Assembly (NCBI GenBank): GCA_963832725.1
Contig: CAWHVG010000001.1
Coordinates: 496,001-560,000 of the forward strand
From: JAEZBP01 sp963832725
GTDB lineage: Bacteria > Myxococcota_A > Polyangia > Polyangiales > Sandaracinaceae
DNA length: 64,000 nucleotides
Reading direction: 5' to 3'
The notes beneath the pieces are model-generated. The model saw only the letters and a program-made list of their open reading frames with translations. It was not told the DNA's origin and made no database searches. This document shows positions 41,061 to 51,278 of this stretch, piece by piece. The first letter of the stretch is position 1; every line of letters starts with the position of its first letter. Both the position numbers and the translations under genes were made by a program.

Positions 41061-43138
41061 ATGGGCGGCCGTCGTGTGGCAACTGCGGTGGCCACCCTGC
41101 TGGCGCTGATCATCGCGGGATGCGGGGTCGACCCCCGGCGCAGCCAGCTCCCCGCCGGGCACACGCACCCGCGCCCCCCGCTGCGCATCCCGGACCACGA
41201 CGTCGGCCCCTTCGTGGCCACGGGCGACTGGTTCTACGCCTGGCGCGGCGATCACTACGAGCCCGTGTTCCTCCGCGGCGTCGCGCTCGGGGTGGGGATG
41301 CCCGGGACGCAGCCGGGCGACCTGGCGCCGCGCTACGACGACTATCGCCGCTGGTTCGAGCAGATGCGGCAGATGGGGTTCAGCGTCGTCCGCATCTACA
41401 CGCTGCACTTCCCGCGGTTCTACCAGGCGCTGGCGGACCACAACCAGGCGCACCCCAACGAGCCTCTCTACGTCTTGCACGGGGCGTGGCTCACGGCGGA
41501 GCACCCCGACGGGGGCCAGGACCTCTACCCCCTCACCGACGACTTCGACCGCCGCATCGAGGAGGCGATTGACGCGGTCCACGGCCGACTCCACGTCGAG
41601 CACCGCTTCGGACAGGGCTACGGGGACTACACCTGGGACGTGTCGCAGTGGATCCTCGGGTGGATCATCGGTCGCGAGATCCACTTCCGGGAGGTGATCA
41701 AGACCGACGACATCCACGGGCGCGGCCTGCGCTATGACGGCGAGCTCGTCCGTCTGCCACGAGGCAACGCATCCGAGATCTGGGCAGCGGCTCGCATCGA
41801 CCACGCCCTCACCTACGAGAAACGGCGCTACGGGGTTTCACGGCCGATCGCGTTCTCCAGCTGGCTCGAGCTCGACCCGCTCACCCACCCGAGCGAGCCT
41901 CTCGACAGCGGGATGGACCTGGCGTCGATTGACTTGGCGGAGCTCGACACCTTCGGCGTGGAGACCGGCTCGTTCGCAAGCTTCCACGTCTACCCGTACT
42001 ACCCGATGTTCGTGAGCCGCGACCCCGCGTACCAGAGCTATCACGACGAGCTGGGCCCGGACAGCTACCTCGGCTTGCTCTACGACCTCAAGCACCACTA
42101 TGCCGGGATCCCGTTGCTCGTCGCCGAGTTCGGTGTTCCCTCGAGCTGGGGATGCGCGAAGCTCTCGTCGTCGGGCATGCACCACGGCGGACACTCCGAG
42201 GCAGAGCAAGCGATCTGACGCCGCCCGCATGGCGCGCAACATCCACGCCGCAGGCGGCGCGGGCGCGGTCTGGTTCCACTGGATGGACGGCTGGTACAAG
42301 CAGGTATGGATCACCGAGCCCCGCACCTTCCCCGACGATCGGCTGCGCCTCGCGCACGACCTGGAGAACCCGGCACAGAGCTACGGGCTAATCTCGTTCG
42401 ACCCACCCCAGCCGACCTACGAGCTCAATGGCGCCGAGGGCGACGGCGCGATTCGATCCGTGAGGGCCGAGGCGGGTGTGCGCTTCTTCGAGCTGCGCGT
42501 GGAGCTCGACCGGCCGCTCGAGGACGGGGAGCGCGTGCTGATCGCGTTCGACACCTACGGCGATGACCTGGGCGACTCGGTGCTTCCGGACGGCACGCGG
42601 CCTGGACAGCGCTCGGAGATGGTGCTCGACATCACCGCCCCCGACCAAGCGGAGCTCAGCGTCACCGCGGCGTACGACATCTATGGGATCGAAGCCGGCT
42701 TGGAAGATCGGGAGATCCCGCTCGGTGGCCACCGACGGCGCACCTTGGCACCGGATGCGCTGGCGCACGGAGCCGGGCGTCGACTGGCCCCTCGGCCACC
42801 TCTTCGCGCGTCGGGCCGAGCAGCCCGCCTCGAGCCGCGACGCGGTCGTGATCGACGGGTCCACCCTGACCGTACACATGCCCTGGACCCTCCTACAGTT
42901 CGCCGATCCTTCGACCCGCACCGTGATCGACGACGACCGCGCGACGCCGTCGGTCGTGGAGACGACGGTCAGCGACGGGATTGGCGTCGCCGTCGTCGCG
43001 CGCGGCGAGGTGCTGCGCACGCGCAGGCTGGGGTGGACCCCCTGGAACCGCGTGCCGGACGGCATCGTCGAGCGCGTCAAACCGGCGATGCAGATGCTCG
43101 CCGATCAGTACGCCGCCCTCCCGGATCCGGCGCCGTGA
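41061..43138 (+). CDS. Clan GH-A-like glycoside hydrolase lipoprotein, paralog 1
   Basis: About 691 residues. Lipoprotein signal with lipobox LIIAGC. A barrel (about 45-420) shows VFLRGVALGVGMPGTQPGDL, VVRIYTLHFPRFYQAL, a candidate acid/base Glu in LGWIIGREIH and a candidate nucleophile Glu in PLLVAEFGVPSSWG, the order expected in clan GH-A. WFHWMDGWYKQVW closes the barrel. The C-terminal beta-sandwich (about 430-690) contains AFDTYGDDLGDSVLPDG. Breaks near 42207 (GATCTGAC) and near 42717 (GATCCCGC) are repaired by removing the base after GATC, giving QAIDAARMARN and REIRSVATDG and 692 codons. I cannot assign a GH family number. It heads a plus-strand operon of four; the next gene overlaps as GTGA. 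Confidence 0.8.
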
Positions 43139-45190
43139 CGCGCGACGTGGCGTCCGCGCTCTCTTGCGCGCTCTTCGCCCTCGCGATGGGCTGCCGCGGG
43201 CCGGAAATCCCGGCCGACCTTCCCTTCGTGGCGCGCGGCGACCACTTCGAGGTGCTCCGCCAAAGTCGTCGTGAGCCCATCTTCGTGCGCGGGGTGAACC
43301 TCGGCCTCGGCGTGCCCGGCGCCATACCGGACGACTTCGCGGTGACTGGCGAGCAGCTCATGACGTGGCTCTCCGAGATCCACGCGCTCGGGATTGACGT
43401 CGTCCGGCTGCCCATCCTCTGTCCTCCCGAGCTCTACCGGACGTTCGCGGAATTCAATCGCGCCCACGCCGACGCGCCGCTCTACCTCGTGCAGAGCATC
43501 TACCTGCTCGACGCGGAATCCCGCGCGCGGGCTCGACCTCGACGCGAGCACCGAGTGGCTCGATCGCTCGATCGACGACACGGTGGACGCCGTGCACGGG
43601 AGCGCCACGGTCGCGCCCCGACCGCACATGCCTTCGGGCACCTACGACGCCGACGTCTCGCCGTGGTTGCTCGGCTACATCGTCGGACGCGAGCTCCTGC
43701 CCTCCGAGGTGGTGACCACGGATGCCGCCCACCCCGACCGGAGCCGCTACGAGGGCGCGTTCCTCGCCATCCATCACGCCAGCCCCACCGAAGCGTGGGC
43801 CGTCGCGCGGCTCGATCACCTCGTCGCACACGAGCGCGCAGGGTTCGGGACCTCACGACCGGTCGGCTTCCTCACCTGGAGCGAGCTCGACCCCCTGCAC
43901 CACCCCACCGAGGCCGCGAATAGCAAAGCCGATCGCGCCACCTTCGACCTGTCCACCGTGGAGCTCGTCGATCATCCGCCGGGTGTCTTCATCCCCTTCG
44001 ACGCCTACCCCTACTACCCGCACTTCGTGAACGATGATCGGGCTATCGAGCGAGCTCGGACGCGATGGGACCGAACTCGTACCTGGGTTATCTGCTCGAT
44101 CTGAAGCGCTACTACGCCGACGTTCCCTTGTTGATCGCGGAGTTCGGCATCCCGACCAGCTGGGGTCGTACCGCGAACGGGTTCTCCGGGATGCACCACG
44201 GCGGGCAGGACGAGCACGAGCAAGGAACGTTCGCGGTGCGCATGATGGAGAACCTCTCCCAGGCCGGGACGGCGGGCGGCCTGTGGTTCCACTGGAACGA
44301 CGGTTGGTTCAAGCGGGTCTGGATCACGTCCCCAACCACCTTCCCGCACGAGCGGCTGTCGCTCTGGCACGATCTCGATGACGCCCGAGCAGAGCTTCGG
44401 GCTACTGGCGTTCGATCTCGACCCGCCACGCTTCGACGGCCCCGAGGCCCGCGGCGATGGCGCCATCTCACGGATGCGGCTCGCGGCCGACGCCGAAGCG
44501 CTGACGGTCGAGCTCACGCTCGCCTCGCCGCTCCCGGACGACGCTTCGCTCGTGCTGGCCTTCGACACCTACGCGGACGACCTCGGCGAGAGCGTGCTCC
44601 CCGACGGCACGACATCGCCGCGGCGCGTGGAGATCGCGTTGACCATCGGGCCCGGCGCCACGGCCCAGGCGCTGACCATGGAGAGCTACGCGCTCTACGA
44701 CGACCCGCCGGGCGAGACGCTGACCAGCGTGAAGCGCTCCACCGTCTCGGACGCCGGCGACTGGCGCGAGGTGTGGTGGCTCCTCGCCGCCGCCCACACC
44801 AGCGCCGACGGCGCCCACCACTTCGACGAGGACCGCTATCCGATCGGGCGACTGCGGCTTCGCCGCGCGAGCGAGCCGGCGAGCAGCCTCGACGCGGTGG
44901 TCGTGGACGGCAACCGAGTGACCGTACGGATGCCCTGGCTGCTGCTCTCCTTCGCCGACCCCTCGCGCCGCCTCGTGGTACACGACGACCCCTCGACGCC
45001 CGAGCTCGACGGACGGGTGAGCGAGGGCGTGGCCGTCGTCGCCTCGTACGCAGGAGATCTCCGCTCGACCGACCGCTTCGCGTTCGCCACCTGGGATCAC
45101 GCCCCGCCCACCACCGAGCGCCTCAAGGCCTCGGTGCCCATCCTCACCGAAGGCCTCGCCACGCTGCCACGCTGGCTGGACACCCCTTGA
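43135..45190 (+). CDS. Clan GH-A-like glycoside hydrolase lipoprotein, paralog 2
   Basis: About 684 residues, the most divergent of the three. GTG start at 43135 with lipobox ALAMGC. The barrel has FVRGVNLGLGVPGAIPDDFA, a candidate acid/base Glu in LLGYIVGRELL and candidate nucleophile Glu in PLLIAEFGIPTSWG, then WFHWNDGWFKRVW. The C-terminal sandwich includes AFDTYADDLGESVLPDG and MPWLLLSFADPSRR. Three breaks: near 43516 (GAATCCC, repaired DADPARGLDLD), near 44039 (GATCGGG, missing a C, repaired NDDPGYRASSDAMGP) and near 44371 (GATCTCG, repaired WHDPMTPEQSFG). Net length is then 685 codons. Loops differ from paralogs 1 and 3 near the first strands, so the ligand may differ. Confidence 0.8.
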
Positions 45191-45202
45191 CCCGAGCGGA
45201 CC

Positions 45203-47349
45203 ATGCTTCGCCATCGCTTGCACGCCCTCCTCTTCGTCTCTCTCTGGATCCTCGGCTGCGGGAGCTCCGCCTCGACCGACGCGTCGGTGGACGCCCAGCC
45301 CCCGGACGCTCAGCTCACCGGCGACGGCGGCCCACTCCCGACGAGCTACGTCTCCGACTTTCTGGTCTCGGGCGACTCCCTCTACCACTGGAGCGGAAGC
45401 ACCTACGAGCGGATGTTCGTACGCGGCGCCGATCTCGGCGTGGGGATGCCTGGCACGCAGCCGGGCGACCTGGCGCCGCAGTACGACGACTACATGCGGT
45501 GGTTCGCTCAGATGAAGGAGATCGGATTCGATGTCGTGCGAATCTACACCCTTCATTTCCCGCGCTTCCACCAGGCCGTCCACGACTACAACACCGCTCA
45601 CCCGAACGATCCGATCTACGTCATCCAGGGGATCTGGCTCAGCGAGGACAACGCGAGCAACGCATGGGATTCTGTACGCACTCGACGACGACTTCACGCA
45701 GCTCATCGAAGAGACCATCGACGCGGCCCACGGGAACGTCGTCATCGCGGGGCGGCGAGGCCGCGCCTACGGCACCTACGACGTCGACATCTCGCCCTGG
45801 CTGATGGGGTACATCGTCGGGCGCGAGATCCACGGCTACGAGGTCGTGGCCACCGACACGGCGCACCCACAGGACACGTCCTACGAGGGCACGGAGCTCC
45901 GCTTGGCGAACGGCAGTCCGTCGAGCGCGTGGGCGGCGGCGCGGCTGGACCACGCGCTGACGCACGAATGGGAAGGGTACGGGCAGCGGACGCCGATGGC
46001 GTTCGCGAACTGGATGGAGCTCGACCCGCTACACCACCCGACCGAACCGGCGTCGACGGGCAAGGACGTCGCCTCCCTCGACCTCGTGGACGTCGAGCCC
46101 TTCGGCGCTCCGCAGGGCATCTTCTTCAGCTACCACGTCTACCCCTACTTCCCGCGCTTCATCAGCGAGCAGCCCAGCTATCAGATCTATCGTGACTCGC
46201 TGGGGATCGACAGCTACCGCGGGTACCTGACCGACCTGAAGGCGCACTACCGTGGACACGCGCTCATGGTCACGGAATTCGGCGTGCCTTCGAGCTGGGG
46301 CATCGCCCAGTTCGCTTCATCTGGAATGAACCACGGCGGCCATACCGAGACCCAGACGGGCGTCTATGAGGTGCGGATGCTTCACGACATCCGTGACCTG
46401 CACTGCGCGGGCGGAATCGTCTTCCACTGGATGGACGGCTGGTTCAAGCGCATCTGGCTCTTCAGCCAACGCACCTTTCCCCCCGATCGCATCCCGCTCT
46501 GGCACGATCTCGATGAACCCCCAGCAGAGCTACGGGCTGGTGGCCTTCGATCCCGGCGCACCGACCTTCGGTCGATGGCCGGCGACCAGCGGCGGCGGGC
46601 GGGTTCGCGAGGTGGCAGCCGACGCGGACGCCGAGTTCTTCCACCTGCGCATCCTGCTCACCGCACCGCTCGCGGCCGGGGAGCACCTCTTGGTCGGCTA
46701 CGACACCTACGGCGACGGCGTCGGCGAGAGCCGACTGCCCGACGGGCGCACCTCGCCCAGGCGACTCGAATTCGTGCTCAGCGTGGGCGACGGGCCGGTG
46801 CAAGATGGGATTGAACGCGCGCGCGTGAGCGTGATGGGCTCCTACGACCTCTACTCCATCCTCGGCGCGCCTGCTTCACACCCTTCGGAGTTCCGCTCGA
46901 CGCGCTCGGACTCGGGCGACTGGTGGCCGATCGTCTACAACCTCGCGGGGGCGCATCAGAGCGACGACGGTCGCTACCAGTTCCCGGCGCGGGACTGGGA
47001 GGCGGGGCTCCTCCGCGTACGGCGTCCGGACGACCTTTTCAGCAGTCAGGACGCGGTGGTGGTCGACGGCTCCACGGTCACGATCCGCGTGCCGTGGAAT
47101 CTGCTGCAGTTCACCGACCCGAGCGCCTTGCAGGTCATGAACGACGACCCGTCCACCGACGGAGTGCGGGAGACGGCCGAGACCGAGGGCATCGCGGCCG
47201 TCGTCGCCCTCGGAGACGACGTCGTGTCCACGAACCGCTTCCGTTGGGAGCGCTGGGATCACGCTCCCCCGACGACCGAGCGCCTGAAAGCATCGGCCTC
47301 GACGATTCGCGACGCGTTGCGACAGATCCCGACCTACCCCGATCGCTGA
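45203..47349 (+). CDS. Clan GH-A-like glycoside hydrolase lipoprotein, paralog 3
   Basis: About 714 residues. Lipobox SLWILGC, then a Ser/Asp/Gln-rich linker (about 20-50) before the barrel. Barrel motifs are GADLGVGMPGTQPGDLAPQY, VVRIYTLHFPRFHQAV, candidate acid/base Glu in LMGYIVGREIH, candidate nucleophile Glu in ALMVTEFGVPSSWG, and WFHWMDGWFKRIW-like VFHWMDGWFKRIW. The C-terminal sandwich has GYDTYGDGVGESRLPDG and VPWNLLQFTDPS. Breaks at 45669 (GATTC; repaired NAWDLYALDDDF, matching DLYPLTDDF of paralog 1) and near 46508 (GATCTCG; repaired WHDPMNPQQSYG) give 715 codons. It is closer to paralog 1 than to paralog 2. Confidence 0.82.
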
Positions 47350-47391
47350 GGCGCCGACGCCGGCTCCGCGCGGCGGCGCTATCCTCCCCCC

Positions 47392-48978
47392 GTGCCCCGT
47401 GTCCTTCGCGTGCTCGTGTTGGCGCTGCCTTTGGCGGCGTGCGGAACGCGACCCGGCGCGCCGCCCGACCCGGGCCTCGTCCCGCTCCCGGCTCGGACCG
47501 AGGTCCGATGGGGTGCCTTCGCGATCACGCCGGACACGCCCGTCGCGGCCGGTGACGAGCTGACCGACGAGGCGGCGTGGTGGGTCGCCCAGCTGACCAC
47601 GACCGCTGGCCGGGCTCCCTCCGTCGTGCCGGACGCACCCCGTTCGGGCGCCATCGCGCTCTCGATTCGATCCCTCGCTCGACGAAGAGGCCTACGTGCT
47701 CGACGTGGAAGAGGACGGGGTGCGGATCGCCGGAGGGAGCGGTGCGGGCGTGCTGTGGGGCCTGGTGACCCTCCGCCAGCTCCTGCCGCCGAGCTCCTTC
47801 GCGTCCATCGACGCTGGCGACGTGTTTGCGGTCCGCGCGGTGCACATCGAGGACGCTCCTCGCTTCGCGCACCGGGGGCTCCTCTTCGACGAAGCGCGCT
47901 GGTTCTTCGGCGGCGAGGTGACGCGCCGCATCATCGACTGGATGGTGCTGCACAAGCTCGACGAGCTGCACTGGCATCTCACCGACGATCAGGGCTGGCG
48001 GATCGAAATCCGCGCCTGGCCACGCTTGACCGAGGTCGGCGCGTGGCGCGCGGGCTCACAGATGGGCCACTGGTTCGGCGAGACCGACCAGGTGGATTGG
48101 ACCCCCACCGGCGGTTTCTACACACAGGACGAGATTCCGCGCGATCGTCGACTACGCGGCGCGGCGCCACGTCACCATCATCCCCGAGATTGATGTCCCC
48201 GGACACACGGTGGCCGCCCTGGCCGCCTACCCTTCCCTCGCCTGCACCGACGGGCCCTTCCAGGTGTCGCCCTACTTCCGCACGCACGAGGACATCCTCT
48301 GCGTGTGCGACGAGGCCACGTTCGACTTCCTGTTCGGCGTCTTCGACGAGGTCATGGAGCTCTTCCCGTCGCCCGTCATCCACTTCGGAGGAGACGAGGT
48401 GCCGACGGTCCGCTGGGAGCAGAGCGCCGACTGCGCGACGCGGATGAGCGAGCTCGGCTTCACCGACGCGAGCCAGCTCCAGGGTTGGACGATGGACCGG
48501 CTGGCCAACTACCTCGAGGCCCACGGGCGGCGAGCTCAGGGCTGGAACGAGGTCCTCCACGACGGGCTGCCCACATCGGTCATCGTGCAGCGCTGGAAGA
48601 GTCGGATCGACGTCGTGGAGGCCGCCATCGCGAGCGGCCATCAGGTCGTGCAGTCGCCCTACGAGCCGACCTACCTGAACCGCGACTACGAGACCGTCAG
48701 CCTCACCGACGCGTACGCGCTCGATTCCGGCGCCCCACGGGGTGGACGAGGCTGCGATCCGAGGCATCGAGGCCTGCATGTGGACCCCCTGGCACTCGAC
48801 CCTGCCGGCCGTGGAGTTCCAGATGTTCCCGCGGCTCGCCGCCTTCGCCGAGGTCGCGTGGACGCCGGCGAGCGAGCGAGACGTCGGCGACTTCGGGCGG
48901 CGGATGGAGATGATGCGGAGCCGCTACGACGCCCTGGGCATCGGGTGGGGATCCGCGGACCGAACGCCGCCAGAGTGA
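47392..48978 (+). CDS. Beta-N-acetylhexosaminidase lipoprotein (GH20)
   Basis: About 527 residues. Lipobox LPLAACG. An N-terminal GH20b-like domain (LVPLPARTEVRWGAFAITPD) precedes the catalytic barrel: HRGLLFDEARWFFGGEVTRR, LHKLDELHWHLTDDQGWRIE, IIPEIDVPGHT and the catalytic Asp-Glu pair in HFGGDEVP; the end has MWTPWHSTLPAVEFQMFPRL. GH20 enzymes release terminal GlcNAc or GalNAc by substrate-assisted catalysis. Three GATC breaks, at 47670 (SIDPSLDEEAYV), 48134 (DEIRAIVDYAARRH) and 48725 (LDPAPHGVDEAAIRG), restore 528 codons. Starts 42 bases after paralog 3. It suggests that the polymer of this locus contains N-acetylhexosamine. Confidence 0.92.
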
Positions 48979-48999
48979 GCCTCGACGCCGCAGTGAGCC

Positions 49000-49338
49000 T
49001 CAACGCCGGAGCGAGGTCACCATCCACACCACCCAGCCAACCGCCATGAGGCGCATCGTCAGCGCGAAGGCGACCAGGCGGAAGGGGCGCGTGCCGGACT
49101 CGTCGCGGCTGCGCCAGAGGCCGCGCACGACGGGGGCGTTGAGCACGGCGGCGAGCACGATCATGGCGGCGATGGCGGCGTGGGTGCCCGTGTCGCCGAA
49201 GTCGAAGCGGGTCAGGGTCACGAACCCGCCGACCAGCACGATCCAGGTGTAGCGGGAGAGGCGCCGGGCCAGGACCGGGTCGTCGAGCCAGCTCGTGTTC
49301 GCGCTCACGACGCGGAGCCTGCCATCGCGCGGGCCCAC
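49000..49338 (-). CDS. Small membrane protein next to pstA
   Basis: About 100-112 residues (GTG at 49338, or GTG eleven codons later at VSANTSWLDDP). Three hydrophobic stretches: RYTWIVLVGGFVTLTRFDFG, AAIAAMIVLAAVLNAPVV and LVAFALTMRLMAVGWVVWMV. No family recognised. It follows pstA by 12 bases on the same strand, in the place where pstB usually stands. It is not an ATPase. Its stop is 21 bases from that of the GH20 gene on the other strand. Confidence 0.6.
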   Translation of the reverse strand: MGPRDGRLRVVSANTSWLDDPVLARRLSRYTWIVLVGGFVTLTRFDFGDTGTHAAIAAMIVLAAVLNAPVVRGLWRSRDESGTRPFRLVAFALTMRLMAVGWVVWMVTSLRR

Positions 49339-49350
49339 GGCAAGCGGCGC

Positions 49351-50250
49351 TCAGAGCTGGGCGCGCAGGCGGCTCCGGCTGCGGATCACCATCGCGACCA
49401 GGTTGAGCCCGAAGGTGATCGTCAGGAGCACCAGCACCGTGCCGTAGAGCGCAGGGCGGGCGGCGTCGACGTTGGGCGACTGCGTGGAGAGCGCGTAGAC
49501 GTGGTAGCCGAGGTGCATGAACATGTCGCGCACGTCGGTCGGGAGGTAGGGCAGGAAGTTCGCCGCGCCGGTGAAGATGATGGGAGCCACTTCGCCCGCC
49601 CCGCGGCTGACGGCGAGGATGATGCCGGTGAGGATGCCGCCCGTCGCGTTCGGCAGGATCACGCGGAAGACGGTCTGGAAGCGGGTGGCGCCGAGGCCGA
49701 GAGAGGCGTCGCGGAGCTCGTTCGGCACGGCCTTCAAGGCCTCCTCGGTCGTGACGATGACCACCGGCAGGGTGAGCACGGCCAGGGTGAGCGACGACCA
49801 GATCACCGCCGGCTTGCCCCAGACCGGCGTGGTGGTGTCGTAGAAGACGGAGTCGATGCCGCCGCCGATGAAGAGGACGAAGAAGCCGAGGCCGAAGAGG
49901 CCGAAGACGATTGAAGGGACGCCGGCCAGGTTCACGACCGCCGCCCGCACCAGCGACGCCAGCGCCGAGCGCCGCGGCGCGTACTCGGCGAGGTAGATCC
50001 CCGTGGCCACTCCCACCGGCACCACCGCGACCGTCATCAGGAGCGTCATCAGGACGGTGCCGTAGATGGCCGGCCAGATGCCGCCGCCGGTCATGTCGGC
50101 GCTCGGCGAACCGGTCAGGAACTCCAGGCTGATCTGCGGCGCGCCATACCAGATCACCTGCCCGAGCACGATCAGCATCAGCGCCAAGACGAGCACGACG
50201 GCGAAGCCCGTCAGCCCGGCCAGCACCCAATCGCGGCCCGTGCTCTTCAC
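49351..50250 (-). CDS. pstA: Phosphate ABC transporter permease PstA
   Basis: About 299 residues, six membrane helices (for example GLTGFAVVLVLALMLIVLGQ and VNLAGVPSIVFGLFGLGFFV). The EAA-type loop reads ALKAVPNELRDASLGLGATR, and VSRGAGEVAPIIFTGAANFL is typical of PstA. The GTG at 50250 overlaps the pstC stop as GTGA. It forms the inner-membrane channel with PstC. No pstB lies downstream within the window; the next gene is a small membrane protein. Confidence 0.93.
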   Translation of the reverse strand: MKSTGRDWVLAGLTGFAVVLVLALMLIVLGQVIWYGAPQISLEFLTGSPSADMTGGGIWPAIYGTVLMTLLMTVAVVPVGVATGIYLAEYAPRRSALASLVRAAVVNLAGVPSIVFGLFGLGFFVLFIGGGIDSVFYDTTTPVWGKPAVIWSSLTLAVLTLPVVIVTTEEALKAVPNELRDASLGLGATRFQTVFRVILPNATGGILTGIILAVSRGAGEVAPIIFTGAANFLPYLPTDVRDMFMHLGYHVYALSTQSPNVDAARPALYGTVLVLLTITFGLNLVAMVIRSRSRLRAQL

Positions 50251-51278
50251 GCGCCCTCCGCCGTCAGCTTCCGGTGCAGCCGATCGATGATCATCGCGCC
50301 GGCGCGGTTGATGACGAAGGTGACCAGGAAGAGGAGCGCGCCGAGGAGGAAGAGCACCCGCCAGTGGGCGTCGCCCTGCGCCACCTCGCCCAGCTCGGCC
50401 GCGACGGTCGCCGTGACGGTGCGGACGCTGCTGGCCGGATCGAAGATCTCCATGACGGCCGCGTTCCCGCTCGCCATGAGCACGATCATCGTCTCGCCGA
50501 TCGCGCGGCCGAAGCCGAGGATCACCGCCGCTGCGATGCCGGGCACCGACGCCGGCAGCACCACCCGCAGGATCGTCTGCCACTTGCGCGCGCCGAGGGC
50601 CATCGAGGCCCGCTGCAGGGTGTCGGGCACCGCCGAGAGCGCGTCCTCGCTGATGGTGAAGATCATCGGGATGACGGCCAGGCTCATCCCGACGGCCGCC
50701 ACGACGGCGTTGAGCCGGTATCGCCAGCCGAAGACGCTCTGCAACCAGGTCGCGAGCACGAGCAGCGCGAAGAACCCGAGCACCACCGAGGGGATCGAGG
50801 CGAGCAGCTCCAGCGCCGGCTTGGCCACCTCGCGCAGCCACCGCGGCGCGTACTGGGAGACGTAGATGGCGGCGCCGACGCCGACCGGAACGCTGATGAC
50901 CATCGTGAGGACGGTGACCTTCAGCGTGCCGACGAAGAGCGGGACGATGTTCATCTTCGGGGTGCCGCCGACCGGCTGCCACACGAACACGGCCTCGTCG
51001 TAGCCCGGCCACTGGCGCGGCAGGAAGAGCGCGGAGAGGCCGCCGATCTCCCGCTGCGCGGCGCGATCCCAGAAGAGCGGCAGCGCCTCTTTGAGGATGA
51101 ACGCGAAGATCAGCACGATGGCGGCGATGGCCACGAACGCGAGGGCGGCGATGAGCCGCTCGGCCAGCACGTGACGGAGCGGCGTCTTGAAGCCCTCACC
51201 CAGCTTGGGCCGCCTCGTCTCGGACCCACCGCGCGAGATGGCCTCGACCCGCCGCAGCACCGTGTGCGACTCGCTCAT
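50247..51278 (-). CDS. pstC: Phosphate ABC transporter permease PstC
   Basis: About 343 residues. After a cytoplasmic N-terminus, membrane helices begin at ERLIAALAFVAIAAIVLIFA. The cytoplasmic loop DALSAVPDTLQRASMALGAR and the following GFGRAIGETMIVLMASGNAA are PstC hallmarks. A periplasmic segment of about 60 residues (PRQWPGYDEAVFVWQPVGGT) follows helix 1, as in other PstC with an extended first loop. The ATG overlaps the pstS stop as ATGA. Partner of PstA and PstS. Confidence 0.94.
   Translation of the reverse strand: MSESHTVLRRVEAISRGGSETRRPKLGEGFKTPLRHVLAERLIAALAFVAIAAIVLIFAFILKEALPLFWDRAAQREIGGLSALFLPRQWPGYDEAVFVWQPVGGTPKMNIVPLFVGTLKVTVLTMVISVPVGVGAAIYVSQYAPRWLREVAKPALELLASIPSVVLGFFALLVLATWLQSVFGWRYRLNAVVAAVGMSLAVIPMIFTISEDALSAVPDTLQRASMALGARKWQTILRVVLPASVPGIAAAVILGFGRAIGETMIVLMASGNAAVMEIFDPASSVRTVTATVAAELGEVAQGDAHWRVLFLLGALLFLVTFVINRAGAMIIDRLHRKLTAEGA

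Noticed and set aside
41047..41109. A tryptophan-rich leader peptide as a proven attenuator
   Set aside because: The 20-codon frame overlaps the lipoprotein signal in another frame, and hydrophobic signals read out of frame often give Trp; kept only as part of the leader finding.
41061..48978. Decay of the hydrolase cluster into pseudogenes, since four adjacent genes carry ten frame breaks
   Set aside because: Every break is at GATC, catalytic residues are kept, there are no in-frame stops after repair, and repaired lengths are exact multiples of three.
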